Shown here piece after piece: positions 19,189 to 27,661 of a stretch of 64,000 nucleotides of DNA (position 1 is its first letter; the number at the start of each line of letters is the position of its first letter). The notes beneath the pieces were generated by a model that was not told the DNA's origin, made no database searches, and saw only the letters and a list, made by a program, of their open reading frames with translations. The position numbers and the translations under genes were made by a program. The stretch is from Myxococcota bacterium (GTDB lineage: Bacteria; Myxococcota_A; UBA9160; SMWR01): positions 1 through 64,000 of the forward strand of contig JAKVBI010000016.1 of the NCBI GenBank assembly GCA_022447545.1, in the 5' to 3' direction.

Positions 19189-20394
19189 GTGAAAAACGTC
19201 GTGCTGTTGGAGAATCAGATCCAGGAGTACGATTGGGGTTCGCGGACTGCGATCGCCGAACTTCTGGGAGAGCCCACACCCAGTACAAAGCCCCAGGCTG
19301 AGCTCTGGATGGGGGCGCACCCGCTTGCGCCTTCGCGTGTCAAAACCGGAACTCGCTCGGTGTCCCTGGCGGACCTCATTGCCAGTGAGCCGGTTTCGAT
19401 TCTTGGAGAACGGATTGATCGGGACTTCGAGGGGAGGCTGCCCTTCCTGTTTAAATTGCTGGCTGCCGAGCGCCCTCTGTCCATCCAGGCACATCCCGAC
19501 GCGCCCGGGGCGCGGGAAGGGTTCGAACGTGAGAATGCTCTGGGGATCGCACTCGAAGCGCCCGATCGCAACTATCGGGATTCGAGTCACAAGCCCGAGA
19601 TCATTTGTGCCTTGACTCGTTTTCAGGCGCTCCGCGGGTTCAGACCACCCGATGACATTCGGCGACTCCTCGACGAACTCGGGGCAGGCGCGCTGGACGA
19701 GGTGTTTGCTCTGCCGTCCGAAGGCCCCCCCGCTCAGGTTCTGAGCGACTTCTTGGGCGATTTGTTCGAACTCTCGAATGCGAGACGTGAGCCCCTCATG
19801 GCCGCAGTGGCGAATCGAGCCGCCAATCAAGCCAAGCAGGGTGATGCTCTTTGGTGGGTGGCTCGCCTCCAGGAACTCTACCCGGGTGATGTTGGGGTGA
19901 TTGCGCCACTTTTTTTGCGAGATATCACGCTCGAACCCGGGCAGGCGATGTATCTGCCGGCTCGAGAATTTCACTGTTATCTGTCGGGTTTCGGGATCGA
20001 ACTGATGGCGAACTCCGACAATGTTCTGCGAGGAGGCTTGACCAGCAAGCGGGTGGATGTCGGTGAAGTGATGAGCGTCTTGGACTTCGAGCCTCGTGAT
20101 TTTTCGATCTTGAACCCTCAACCGTCACCCAATGGCGAAGAGCTCTACGATTCTCCCGCTAGGGAGTTCCAACTTTCCCGCATACGCTTGCCCGACGGCG
20201 AGATGGTTCCGGACTTTGGTGTGCCGGGATGCGAACTGTTGCTTTGCACTGAGGGCGGGCTTCGGGTCGATCCGGTGGGTGCGTCCGAGGGGTTGACTTT
20301 GAGTTCCGGCAGGAGTTGCCTGGTGCCCGCCGAAGCGGTCCCCTATCGAGTATCGGGTTCAGGCACTCTGTACCGGGCTCGCGTGCCAGACTGA
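19189..20394 (+). CDS. manA: Mannose-6-phosphate isomerase, class I
   Basis: A 401-residue zinc-dependent isomerase linking fructose-6-phosphate and mannose-6-phosphate. Visible motifs are LSIQAHPDAPGAREGFERE (metal site), HKPEIICALTRFQALRGFRP (metal-binding His and Glu) and MYLPAREFHCYLSGFGIELM. It starts with GTG, 106 bases after wecB. With manC at 55683 and gmd at 51419 it would complete a path from fructose-6-phosphate to GDP-4-keto-6-deoxymannose except for phosphomannomutase, which is not in this window. Confidence 0.92.
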   Translation: MKNVVLLENQIQEYDWGSRTAIAELLGEPTPSTKPQAELWMGAHPLAPSRVKTGTRSVSLADLIASEPVSILGERIDRDFEGRLPFLFKLLAAERPLSIQAHPDAPGAREGFERENALGIALEAPDRNYRDSSHKPEIICALTRFQALRGFRPPDDIRRLLDELGAGALDEVFALPSEGPPAQVLSDFLGDLFELSNARREPLMAAVANRAANQAKQGDALWWVARLQELYPGDVGVIAPLFLRDITLEPGQAMYLPAREFHCYLSGFGIELMANSDNVLRGGLTSKRVDVGEVMSVLDFEPRDFSILNPQPSPNGEELYDSPAREFQLSRIRLPDGEMVPDFGVPGCELLLCTEGGLRVDPVGASEGLTLSSGRSCLVPAEAVPYRVSGSGTLYRARVPD

Positions 20395-20409
20395 AGAGTT
20401 CACTGCCGG

Positions 20410-21531
20410 ATGGGGCTCATGCACGATCGATCGCTCGGTATTCTCAAGCGCATTGCTTTGGCGGGGTTTTCGATCCTCCTGACACTGGTCGTCGCGGAAT
20501 TCATCCTGAGAAATACCCTGGTCCCGGTAAATGAGCGCAGTGTCCTCGCTCCAGGCACGTTGGTGAGCGACGACGAAATCGGATATCGGTTGGCGCCGAA
20601 TGCTCGGTCTCGAATGACCAATGGCCATTTCGACGTTTCCATCGAGACCGATGGAAATGGCCTGCGCGACGTGTTCGATACAGGCCTCCCGACCCCCGGT
20701 TTCATTGCCATTGGTGACTCCCAGACTTTCGGTCACGGGGTGGAGGCGGAAGACACCTGGGTCGAACAGCTTCAGCGGGATCTGGGCGTGAACGTGATCA
20801 ACACGGGCGTATTTGGGTACGGGATCAATCAATACGAGGGACTCCTTCGGAAATTGCACGAGGATGACGTTTCTATACGAGTCGTTCTCTATGGGATGAG
20901 TTGGAACGACTTGGAATCTTCGACGCAGCCACCGGATAAAAACGTAGCGGTGGATGGACAGTTGCGACTCAACCCGCAACATCTTTCCGAGGAGGGAACA
21001 GGTGCTTTTAATTGGGTGATCCATGTTTCGAATGGGTTTCAGTGGTTCGTCTATCGGACCTCGATCGGAAGCCTTCTTCGCGCAGGTGGTATTCAAATGC
21101 TTGGCTGGGCCGGCCGTCCTGCCATTTCCGGTTACGATGAGCGCACCCTGGCCAAGTACACGTACTTCACTAAGCGAAGCCTGCGATCACTCAATCAATA
21201 CCTCAATAGCATCGGAGCTCGTCTGTTTCTCGTTCACCTCGCCAATCCGAATCTCGCTATGACGGATCTATGGGAAGACTACCGTCGGAGGTATCCACAC
21301 TCGCGGTTCTACGTGAGGGAATCCCTGGCGGACTGGGCCGAGGTATCGGGTATCGCCTTTGCCGATGCGACCGAGGACCTCGAACAGAAGTATCTAAAGA
21401 GCGGGATGGAACGCTCGTCGTTGATTCTGCCCGTCGACAACCATTATAACGCCGGTGGTCACGAGGTGATTGCGCAGGTCTTTCGCGATCTCTTGCGCAA
21501 TGAAGGGATCTATGGCGGGTTCGACAGGTAG
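20410..21531 (+). CDS. Membrane-anchored SGNH hydrolase-like protein
   Basis: A 373-residue protein with one N-terminal hydrophobic segment (about residues 10-30, LKRIALAGFSILLTLVVAEF) that should leave the catalytic part outside the cytoplasm. The SGNH block I is FIAIGDSQTFGHG (nucleophile Ser), with block-III-like VINTGVFGYGINQYE and a C-terminal VDNHYNAGGHEVIAQ carrying the Asp-x-x-His pair. Such proteins often add or remove acyl groups on extracellular polysaccharides. It lies 15 bases after manA and converges on the next gene. Substrate unknown. Confidence 0.8.
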   Translation: MGLMHDRSLGILKRIALAGFSILLTLVVAEFILRNTLVPVNERSVLAPGTLVSDDEIGYRLAPNARSRMTNGHFDVSIETDGNGLRDVFDTGLPTPGFIAIGDSQTFGHGVEAEDTWVEQLQRDLGVNVINTGVFGYGINQYEGLLRKLHEDDVSIRVVLYGMSWNDLESSTQPPDKNVAVDGQLRLNPQHLSEEGTGAFNWVIHVSNGFQWFVYRTSIGSLLRAGGIQMLGWAGRPAISGYDERTLAKYTYFTKRSLRSLNQYLNSIGARLFLVHLANPNLAMTDLWEDYRRRYPHSRFYVRESLADWAEVSGIAFADATEDLEQKYLKSGMERSSLILPVDNHYNAGGHEVIAQVFRDLLRNEGIYGGFDR

Positions 21532-21551
21532 GTCAATCCGTTTTCGGGTTT

Positions 21552-22583
21552 TTAGGTTCGACCGATTGTGTTGAGCACCATCTGGAGTCGACTCGCGTTG
21601 TCGTAGTTATCGCGTAGGCAGCGCTGATGGCCGGCTTCGGCAATAATTTTTCGGGATTCGTCATCTGCGAGGTAGGTGCGGCACTTGGCCAGTAGTTCCT
21701 CGAAAGAACCGAAGAACTGTGCTTCGCGTCCCTCCTCGAAAAGGCGCATGTGCTCATCGGTTCTCGGAGCCAGGAGAAACCCCCCGCAGGCTGGAATCTC
21801 GATGCTTCGCGCAGTGTGCAGGTCTCGGGAGGCTTTGCGTAGCAGGCCCAGATTGATGCGAGTGGCATTGATCGCCTTGGTGTATTCGAGGCCGTGGAGC
21901 CAACGGTTCTCGAGTATCAGGTTTGGGTGTCTTCGGGAATATCGCTCCCAATAGACACCCCAGACCACCACTCGGATACCCGCTTCCGCGAGACCGAAAA
22001 GCAGGTCGCCCATTTCCTCTTCGTATGCACCGATGAAACCCACGTCAGCAGAATACTGTTGGAATTCGTCTTGGCTGAGATCGAGGGGTCGGTGCGTCTG
22101 GGGGTCGAAGCCCTTGTCGACTTGAAGGACGCGCTGAGCACCCGCTTCGTAGAGCTCGGGCACGTTGAAGCTCTTGGTGGTTACATGGAGGTCGTATGCG
22201 GGAATGGAACGGCTGTAGCGGAAAGAGTGATTGGCGGGGTTGAACATGTCGTCCGGGCTGTAGAGCACGAGTCGGGTTCCTGGGTGCACGGCGCGCAGGC
22301 GGTCCAGGGTGCTTGGACGGATCGATCGTCCCTTGTCGATCCAAACGATGTCGAGTGGTGCCTCAGCAAGCTTGGACATGATCTTCGCATTCGTGCGAAA
22401 AACGTCGGGAGGCCTGCGAATCCGGTTGCCCGCCCAGTAGATGGGGAAGCGCCAATCACCACGACTGGGTTCCTCGGACTCGATGAAATCCACGTGATGA
22501 CCGAGATCAGCGAGGGCGGACGCGCGCTGAAGGCATGTACCTGACGCAGTACCGACATAGAGGATGGAATGGGTCAGCTCCAT
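21552..22583 (-). CDS. CgeB-like glycosyltransferase
   Basis: A 343-residue protein resembling the CgeB/spore-maturation glycosyltransferase family. It has an N-terminal SILYVGTASGTCLQRASALADLG loop, the central DVGFIGAYEEEMGDLLFGL strand-turn, and the C-terminal ARSIEIPACGGFLLAPRTDEHMRLFEEG with EAQFFGSFEEL, matching the donor-nucleotide half of that family. ATG at 22583 overlaps the stop of the upstream gene by one base (TGATG), so the pair is cotranscribed on the minus strand. Sugar and acceptor are unknown. Confidence 0.78.
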   Translation of the reverse strand: MELTHSILYVGTASGTCLQRASALADLGHHVDFIESEEPSRGDWRFPIYWAGNRIRRPPDVFRTNAKIMSKLAEAPLDIVWIDKGRSIRPSTLDRLRAVHPGTRLVLYSPDDMFNPANHSFRYSRSIPAYDLHVTTKSFNVPELYEAGAQRVLQVDKGFDPQTHRPLDLSQDEFQQYSADVGFIGAYEEEMGDLLFGLAEAGIRVVVWGVYWERYSRRHPNLILENRWLHGLEYTKAINATRINLGLLRKASRDLHTARSIEIPACGGFLLAPRTDEHMRLFEEGREAQFFGSFEELLAKCRTYLADDESRKIIAEAGHQRCLRDNYDNASRLQMVLNTIGRT

Positions 22584-23914
22584 CAATTGGATGGCTTCCA
22601 GGGGCGGGTGAACGTGGAAAGGATCTCCGATAGGCGCCGACCTTGATGGGGCCAGGTGAAGGCATCGAGGCGGCTGCCGTTGGCTTCGACTCGTCGGGCC
22701 GAGCGGCCCGTCGTCATGACCTGTCGTGCCTCGGACTCGATGAAGTCGGCGGCCTGCTCGGCGTCGAGGGCGATACAGACCTGATGCGACTCCTCGAACA
22801 GGCTGGAGAATTCCTGAAGTGGCTGGCCCAAGACCAGGATGGGAGTTCCCGAGGCGACGTATTCGATCTCTTTCAGCCCCACCTGTTTGAAGTCGCGAGC
22901 CGTGTGGGGAAGTAGAAGCAGCAGGTCGCTACCACGCATCAGGCTGAAGGAACGCGCCAGGGAAACTCGTTCGTGGGATTCGACCAGGGAAGCACAGCCA
23001 ACCGGTTTCAGTTGTTCTTTCAATTGGGGAAAGGCCGAGAACTGGTGGGCTCGAATGCCGAGGTTTTCGAAGCCGGCACGTGCCCTCAGGGCGGCGAAGG
23101 TCTCGCCTAGCAGGCTCACGTCGTGGGCGAAACCGATCGAGCCGAGGTAGCTGATGGCGAAGCTGTCCCCGGGTTTCTCAGGGGTCACCTCGGACATCAG
23201 TTCTCGATCATATCCGCTGTAGACGAGATGGGCAGTTTGCTTGAATTCGATCCGATCCCTCTCCGCCTGAGCCTCACAGGCTTCGGTGAGTGCACATGCG
23301 GTTCGCAGACGACGGTTCGTTGCGAAGCGCTGTACCGGTAACGCCACGGGCTTGTGGAAACGCGACCAGGCATCCTTAAAGTCGGCTACCCAGGGGATGC
23401 CGAATTCTCGGTGGAGCTGGTGGGCGATGGCGTGACAGGAGTCGTCTCCGTGAATGGCCCAGATGACGTCGACCGGACGCTGTTTGTGCAACTCGCGAGC
23501 GGCCAAAAGCGCATTGTGTGCCCACTTCGGATAAGGCCCCAAGCTCAAGGTGTTGCGCAGGGTCCGGAGCCTACGCAGCGGCACCCAGCGTGGAGATGGC
23601 GGTTCCGTATCCGGTCGCGTTGCCCGGGGGTCGAAGGATGGGTTTGAAAGACGCCCGTCGATCGCCACGGCCCGGGGATTGTTTTGTTCCAGGGCGCGTT
23701 CGACACTGCCAGCGGGAGAGATGACGGTCTGGGGGAGGGGATAGGTCCAGTCCACGGTGAGGACCGATACCTCCCATCCAAGAGTGGCAAGGGTGCGACT
23801 CATGTAGGTGGCTCGGGTAGCGGAGACGTGGAGGAGAGGCATGTAGCCCAGGCCAACGACGAGAACGTGCCCGGGCGAATCGACGCTCACAGGTGCACTC
23901 ACCGGAAACCGCAT
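22583..23914 (-). CDS. Glycosyltransferase, GT4-like
   Basis: A 443-residue protein with a GT-B architecture: N-terminal VLVVGLGYMPLLHVSATRATYMSRTLATLG acceptor-side loop, IPWVADFKDAWSRF, then SFAISYLGSIGFAHD opening the second Rossmann half, and VGLKEIEYVASGTPILVLG at the donor site. The IEYVASGTPIL stretch replaces the more usual EAMACGTPV, and the conserved E is retained. It is first in a two-gene minus-strand unit with the CgeB-like gene and diverges from the methyltransferase gene. Confidence 0.8.
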   Translation of the reverse strand: MRFPVSAPVSVDSPGHVLVVGLGYMPLLHVSATRATYMSRTLATLGWEVSVLTVDWTYPLPQTVISPAGSVERALEQNNPRAVAIDGRLSNPSFDPRATRPDTEPPSPRWVPLRRLRTLRNTLSLGPYPKWAHNALLAARELHKQRPVDVIWAIHGDDSCHAIAHQLHREFGIPWVADFKDAWSRFHKPVALPVQRFATNRRLRTACALTEACEAQAERDRIEFKQTAHLVYSGYDRELMSEVTPEKPGDSFAISYLGSIGFAHDVSLLGETFAALRARAGFENLGIRAHQFSAFPQLKEQLKPVGCASLVESHERVSLARSFSLMRGSDLLLLLPHTARDFKQVGLKEIEYVASGTPILVLGQPLQEFSSLFEESHQVCIALDAEQAADFIESEARQVMTTGRSARRVEANGSRLDAFTWPHQGRRLSEILSTFTRPWKPSN

Positions 23915-24214
23915 GGATGGGCGGGGCGGGTTTGTGCCGAGTCACGATCCCCGCGGGGAAGCCGGGGAGGCTCCCACTGGGAGCGCAATCTCGTGATGCC
24001 TCGTATTTCGAGTCCGTTCACGCTTTCTCCCCCCAATTCGCGCGCCGGGTTGAATATAACGAGGGATGAGCGAGAACCCGCGTTGGCTGCCAGACTTGCA
24101 GGTGAGGCGGGAAATAGAGATTCTCCGACACCCCCTGTAGCTCCTCGGCTACTCAATCTGCAACGGCGGCACGCGGGATCTGCATCGCGAAGGGTAGCCG
24201 GAGGAATGGTCCCC
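23915..24214. promoter_or_regulatory. Divergent intergenic region
   Basis: Three hundred bases between two outward-facing genes, expected to carry both promoters. The only -10-like hexamer I can point to is TATAAC at 24055-24060 on the plus strand, inside an AT-richer patch; no good -35 is paired with it. The open frame across this stretch (from 23684) shows no protein family resemblance and is treated as noncoding. Confidence 0.35.
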
Positions 24215-25045
24215 ATGGCGACAGTGAACGGTCCCGTGGCCGACGCATCGGCCACTGTGGAACCCGCCCGGGATCCGGGCAAGGGGACGGTTGAGTTCCG
24301 GTTTCGCCTGAAGGAACTCGTCAGCGGCTTGAGCGACACCTATCCCGCCGGTATGAGGGAAAGAGAGCGGCTCGACGTCGAACGGATCTGCTTCCACGTC
24401 GAACTCGTCCATCGCCAGGGGGCTCGCTTGGTGGATCTTGGCGGTGGCCTTGGAATGTTCTCTCCGGCATGCGCATCACTGGGCATGGATGCGTTCCTGG
24501 TCGATGACTTTTCCGACTCCGTCAGCGATGACCACAGGATCGAAGATATTCCAGCACACCGTAATTCGGGTGTTCATGTCATTCGTACACCGGTTCTCGA
24601 ATGGGGCCGATACTTTGAGTCCAACAGCCTCGATGTCGTGACCATCTTCGACAGCATGGAACATTGGCATCATTCTCCTCGGCCCGTTTTGATCGAGGCT
24701 CACAGGGCGCTGCGACCCGGAGGGACATTGCTGATTTCTGCTCCCAACGCTGTGAATCTCTACAAGCGTTTCACCGTTCCCTTGGGACGTGGAAATTGGT
24801 CCGACTTCGATGACTGGTTCTACCCCGAGCAATTCAGAGGGCACGTGCGAGAGCCCGTACTCGCTGATTTGTTGCGATTGGTCGACGAACTCGGCTTCAT
24901 CAAGCTAGGAGTTTGGGGCCGCAATTGGGCGGGTTACCTAGGTGGCAAGCTCAAGCGGGGTATCACCCGGGTGGTCGATCTTCCATTGCGCGCCCGCCCG
25001 ACGTTGTGCAGTGACTTGTACGTCATGGCAGCAAAGCCGAGCTGA
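24215..25045 (+). CDS. Class I SAM-dependent methyltransferase
   Basis: A 276-residue methyltransferase. Motif I is LVDLGGGLGMFSPACASLG near residues 72-90; the post-motif region DSMEHWHHSPRPVLIEAHRALRPGGTLLISAPN is typical of the methyltransf_11 type. Start choice: GGAGG at 24200-24204 is ten bases from ATG 24215 but only one base from ATG 24206, so 24215 is preferred. Its place in a glycan region suggests O-methylation of a sugar, but that is inference; no substrate-binding feature is diagnostic. Confidence 0.82.
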   Translation: MATVNGPVADASATVEPARDPGKGTVEFRFRLKELVSGLSDTYPAGMRERERLDVERICFHVELVHRQGARLVDLGGGLGMFSPACASLGMDAFLVDDFSDSVSDDHRIEDIPAHRNSGVHVIRTPVLEWGRYFESNSLDVVTIFDSMEHWHHSPRPVLIEAHRALRPGGTLLISAPNAVNLYKRFTVPLGRGNWSDFDDWFYPEQFRGHVREPVLADLLRLVDELGFIKLGVWGRNWAGYLGGKLKRGITRVVDLPLRARPTLCSDLYVMAAKPS

Positions 25046-25078
25046 TCTCTTCTATCGTTGCGATGTAATTCACCACCC

Positions 25079-27628
25079 ATGAAGCAATCCATCTCTCTCT
25101 CAAGGAATCGATACGGATCTCGGCGTCGCCGAGTTTTCGAGACTCTCATGCGCCTGAGGTGGGGGGGGGGGGGACTCGGATTCTTGGTGATCCTTCTGGG
25201 AGCAAGCCCCGCTTGGACTACTAACTTCTGTATGAACAATATTCACCCCCTAGACCAGCAGTTCGATCCCCGATCTTTGATTCGAATTGCTTCGGATGAC
25301 GACGTCGAGGTCGTTCGAGCTGGTTTGGTCCATGAGATCTGGCGGGGCACGGGCTTCCCCACCGATTTTCCCGATACCGTGACCGAGAACGCCCCATCGG
25401 CGTTGGGAATCGATACGGACTCTCTCCCGAATCTGCTGCGCGTCGACCGACTCGAGGCTCACCTGGGAAGTGGCTTCCATTCGGTGGTGGACTATTTCCT
25501 TCCGATCGATGGGAATGGAAGGCTCATCGTGCTTCACCAGGGGCATTTCTCGGATTTTGCGGCAGGTCGCGTGGACGAGACTCTGACGGTGCTTCTGGAA
25601 GAGGGGTTCGCCGTTCTGGGTCTTGCGATGCCGGGTTATCCGCCCAACAGTGGACCCACGGCGGGCCACAACGAACTCGTCAATTTTGCAACTGGTCGGT
25701 TCAACCCCATGCGGCTGTTTCTCGACCCCGTAGCTCTGTCCCTCAACCATGCACTGAAGGCACACCAGTACACGGATGTGTCGATGACGGGTCTCTCGGG
25801 TGGCGGCTGGACCACGACCCTCTACGCGGCAATCGACACCAGGGTTTCAGTAAGCGTACCGGTGGCTGGTTCTCTTCCGATCTATCTCCGGTATGGGCCT
25901 TGTGGGTTCAGCTCGGACTGGGAGCAAACCGAGGAATCGATCTACGTAGATCAAGCCTCCTATCTCGACCTCTATCTTATGGGCTCAGCAGGGAGTGGTC
26001 GTAAGAGAGTCCAAATACTGAATCAATTCGATGGCTGTTGCTTCTGGGGTTTGGGCTATCAGACCTATCAACCCGCCATGATCGAGGCGATGCAGCGCTT
26101 GAGTCACGGGACCTATGAGGTCTACCTGAACACCACCGCCGCAGGGGAACACAGTATCTCGAAGAACGCCCAGGTATCCCTTCTTCGAGCATTGGGCCGT
26201 CCGGTGTTCGTTGTCGACTCCGTGTATGAAGACTCTGTGACTCATGGCCCCGGATGGGGGATGAGTCCGAGTTCGGCCTACGATCGACATCAGCGTCAAG
26301 CCGTTTACGAGAATCGTGAAAGTCTGTTCGTCTACCACCTGAGAGATCTTCCTCCCGGAATTTATCGAGTGGCAACGACTTGGTTGGAAGGAGAGAATCG
26401 CGCACAGAACGCGGCATTTTCGATGTGGGATGCAGAAACGCCAAGGTTGGAAGTTCGTTTGGATCAGCGCGAAGCGCCCGACGATTTTTCGTTTCAATCT
26501 GCTCGGTGGAAGGAGTTGGGAGAAGTCGAAGTGCGCAGTGGCCTTCTCCATGTGGAGCTCAACGGTATGGCGAACGGCATGGTGGTTGCGGGCACGATCT
26601 TCGCCGAACGAATCGGAAACATCCCGTTCGTTGGAGAGCCAGACCCGGATGGGGATGGTATTTCGAGCGATGGGAGCGGCTCTGGAGTGGCCGGTGATGC
26701 TCTCTGTGACGGCAGGGAACCTGGCCAATGCGATGACAACTGCCCGGAGGTCTTCAATCCTCTACAGACCGACCGTGACTTCGATGGGATCGGAGACGCT
26801 TGTGACAACTGCACCGGGAACAGCAACCCAGATCAGTCGGATGTAGACACCGACGGATTGGGAGACGTTTGCGACAACTGCGTCGAGATATCGAATCCTT
26901 GGCAGATCGACGCCGATTTGGATGATTTTGGGAATGTCTGCGATGCAGATTACGATCAGGACGGAATTGTTGGGGCCTCGGATTTTGTCGTCTTGCGCGC
27001 TGCATTCGCAAATGCCAGGACATCCGAAAGCTTCATTGAACCGATCGTCGATCACGATGGAGATGGTGTCATCGGGGTCTCCGATTTCGCGCGTTTCAGG
27101 GCGCTTTTCGGTCGCGAGCCGGGCCCGTCGGCATTTACGGACATCCACCGGCTTCAGCTTTGGGCGTTTCCAGACCTTGACGGCGACGGTGTGCCTCTGG
27201 ATGGGGACCGGTCTGGGATCGTCGGTGATTTGACGTGTGATGAGTCGAACCTCGAGGGCTGCGACGACAACTGCCCAAAGATCTACAATCCTGATCAGTT
27301 CGACGCAGATGGCGATGGTGTCGGGGATCTGTGCGACAGCTGTATCGAGAGGGAAAACGCTTCACAGGTAGATTCCGATGCCGACGGGTACGGCAATGCC
27401 TGCGATGCCGATTTCAATAACGATTGGTTCGTGGGGGCCGAAGATTTTTCGACTTTTCGTAGTGCGTTTATTCTTGGGGCGAACTCAGAACTCGTCGAGC
27501 CCATCGTGGACATGAATGCGGATGGGGCAATCGGGGCAGTGGATTTTAGCCTCTTCATCTCTGGAATGAGGAATGGAATCCCTGGCCCTTCGGGCCTCGA
27601 TTGTGCAGGTTCGATCCCCTGCAATTGA
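25079..27628 (+). CDS. Secreted hydrolase with thrombospondin-3 and dockerin modules
   Basis: An 849-residue exported protein. Residues ~1-47 look like a long signal peptide (Arg-rich start, then LGFLVILLGASPAW). Residues ~60-370 resemble an alpha/beta hydrolase, with the nucleophile elbow GLSGGGW (Ser240). The C-terminal third has two copies of a module: calcium-binding thrombospondin-3 repeats (DGDGVGDLCDSC type, about 26640-26940 and 27170-27400) followed by paired dockerin/EF-hand-like loops (DQDGIVGASDF, DGDGVIGVSDF; then NNDWFVGAEDF, NADGAIGAVDF). It ends PGPSGLDCAGSIPCN. A 13-G run at 25161-25173 lies within the signal-peptide codons. Substrate unknown; no PEP-CTERM tail is present. 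Confidence 0.85.
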   Translation: MKQSISLSRNRYGSRRRRVFETLMRLRWGGGGLGFLVILLGASPAWTTNFCMNNIHPLDQQFDPRSLIRIASDDDVEVVRAGLVHEIWRGTGFPTDFPDTVTENAPSALGIDTDSLPNLLRVDRLEAHLGSGFHSVVDYFLPIDGNGRLIVLHQGHFSDFAAGRVDETLTVLLEEGFAVLGLAMPGYPPNSGPTAGHNELVNFATGRFNPMRLFLDPVALSLNHALKAHQYTDVSMTGLSGGGWTTTLYAAIDTRVSVSVPVAGSLPIYLRYGPCGFSSDWEQTEESIYVDQASYLDLYLMGSAGSGRKRVQILNQFDGCCFWGLGYQTYQPAMIEAMQRLSHGTYEVYLNTTAAGEHSISKNAQVSLLRALGRPVFVVDSVYEDSVTHGPGWGMSPSSAYDRHQRQAVYENRESLFVYHLRDLPPGIYRVATTWLEGENRAQNAAFSMWDAETPRLEVRLDQREAPDDFSFQSARWKELGEVEVRSGLLHVELNGMANGMVVAGTIFAERIGNIPFVGEPDPDGDGISSDGSGSGVAGDALCDGREPGQCDDNCPEVFNPLQTDRDFDGIGDACDNCTGNSNPDQSDVDTDGLGDVCDNCVEISNPWQIDADLDDFGNVCDADYDQDGIVGASDFVVLRAAFANARTSESFIEPIVDHDGDGVIGVSDFARFRALFGREPGPSAFTDIHRLQLWAFPDLDGDGVPLDGDRSGIVGDLTCDESNLEGCDDNCPKIYNPDQFDADGDGVGDLCDSCIERENASQVDSDADGYGNACDADFNNDWFVGAEDFSTFRSAFILGANSELVEPIVDMNADGAIGAVDFSLFISGMRNGIPGPSGLDCAGSIPCN
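25161..25173 (+). repeat. Run of 13 G inside a coding region
   Basis: A homopolymeric tract of thirteen G residues encodes the end of Trp28 and Gly29-Gly32 of the secreted hydrolase, just before the hydrophobic core of its signal peptide. With 13 G the frame is open through to the stop at 27628. A gain or loss of one or two G would end translation early or force a downstream start without the signal peptide. Long G tracts like this are classic slipped-strand phase-variation sites, but also a common sequencing or assembly error. Confidence 0.8.
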
Positions 27629-27661
27629 GCTTTGGGCCTCTTGGCCGAAACTGACTGTGAA

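Noticed and set aside
19105-20121. 338-residue antisense open frame over manA
   Set aside because: manA on the plus strand has all metal-binding motifs; the antisense frame is a shadow.
23684-24205. N-terminal extension of the methyltransferase
   Set aside because: The upstream frame runs into the divergent glycosyltransferase gene and intergenic DNA without family similarity; a GGAGG-supported ATG exists at 24215.
27629-27661. GGCC-tctt-GGCC hairpin between convergent genes
   Set aside because: Four-pair stem with no T run; too weak to call a terminator.
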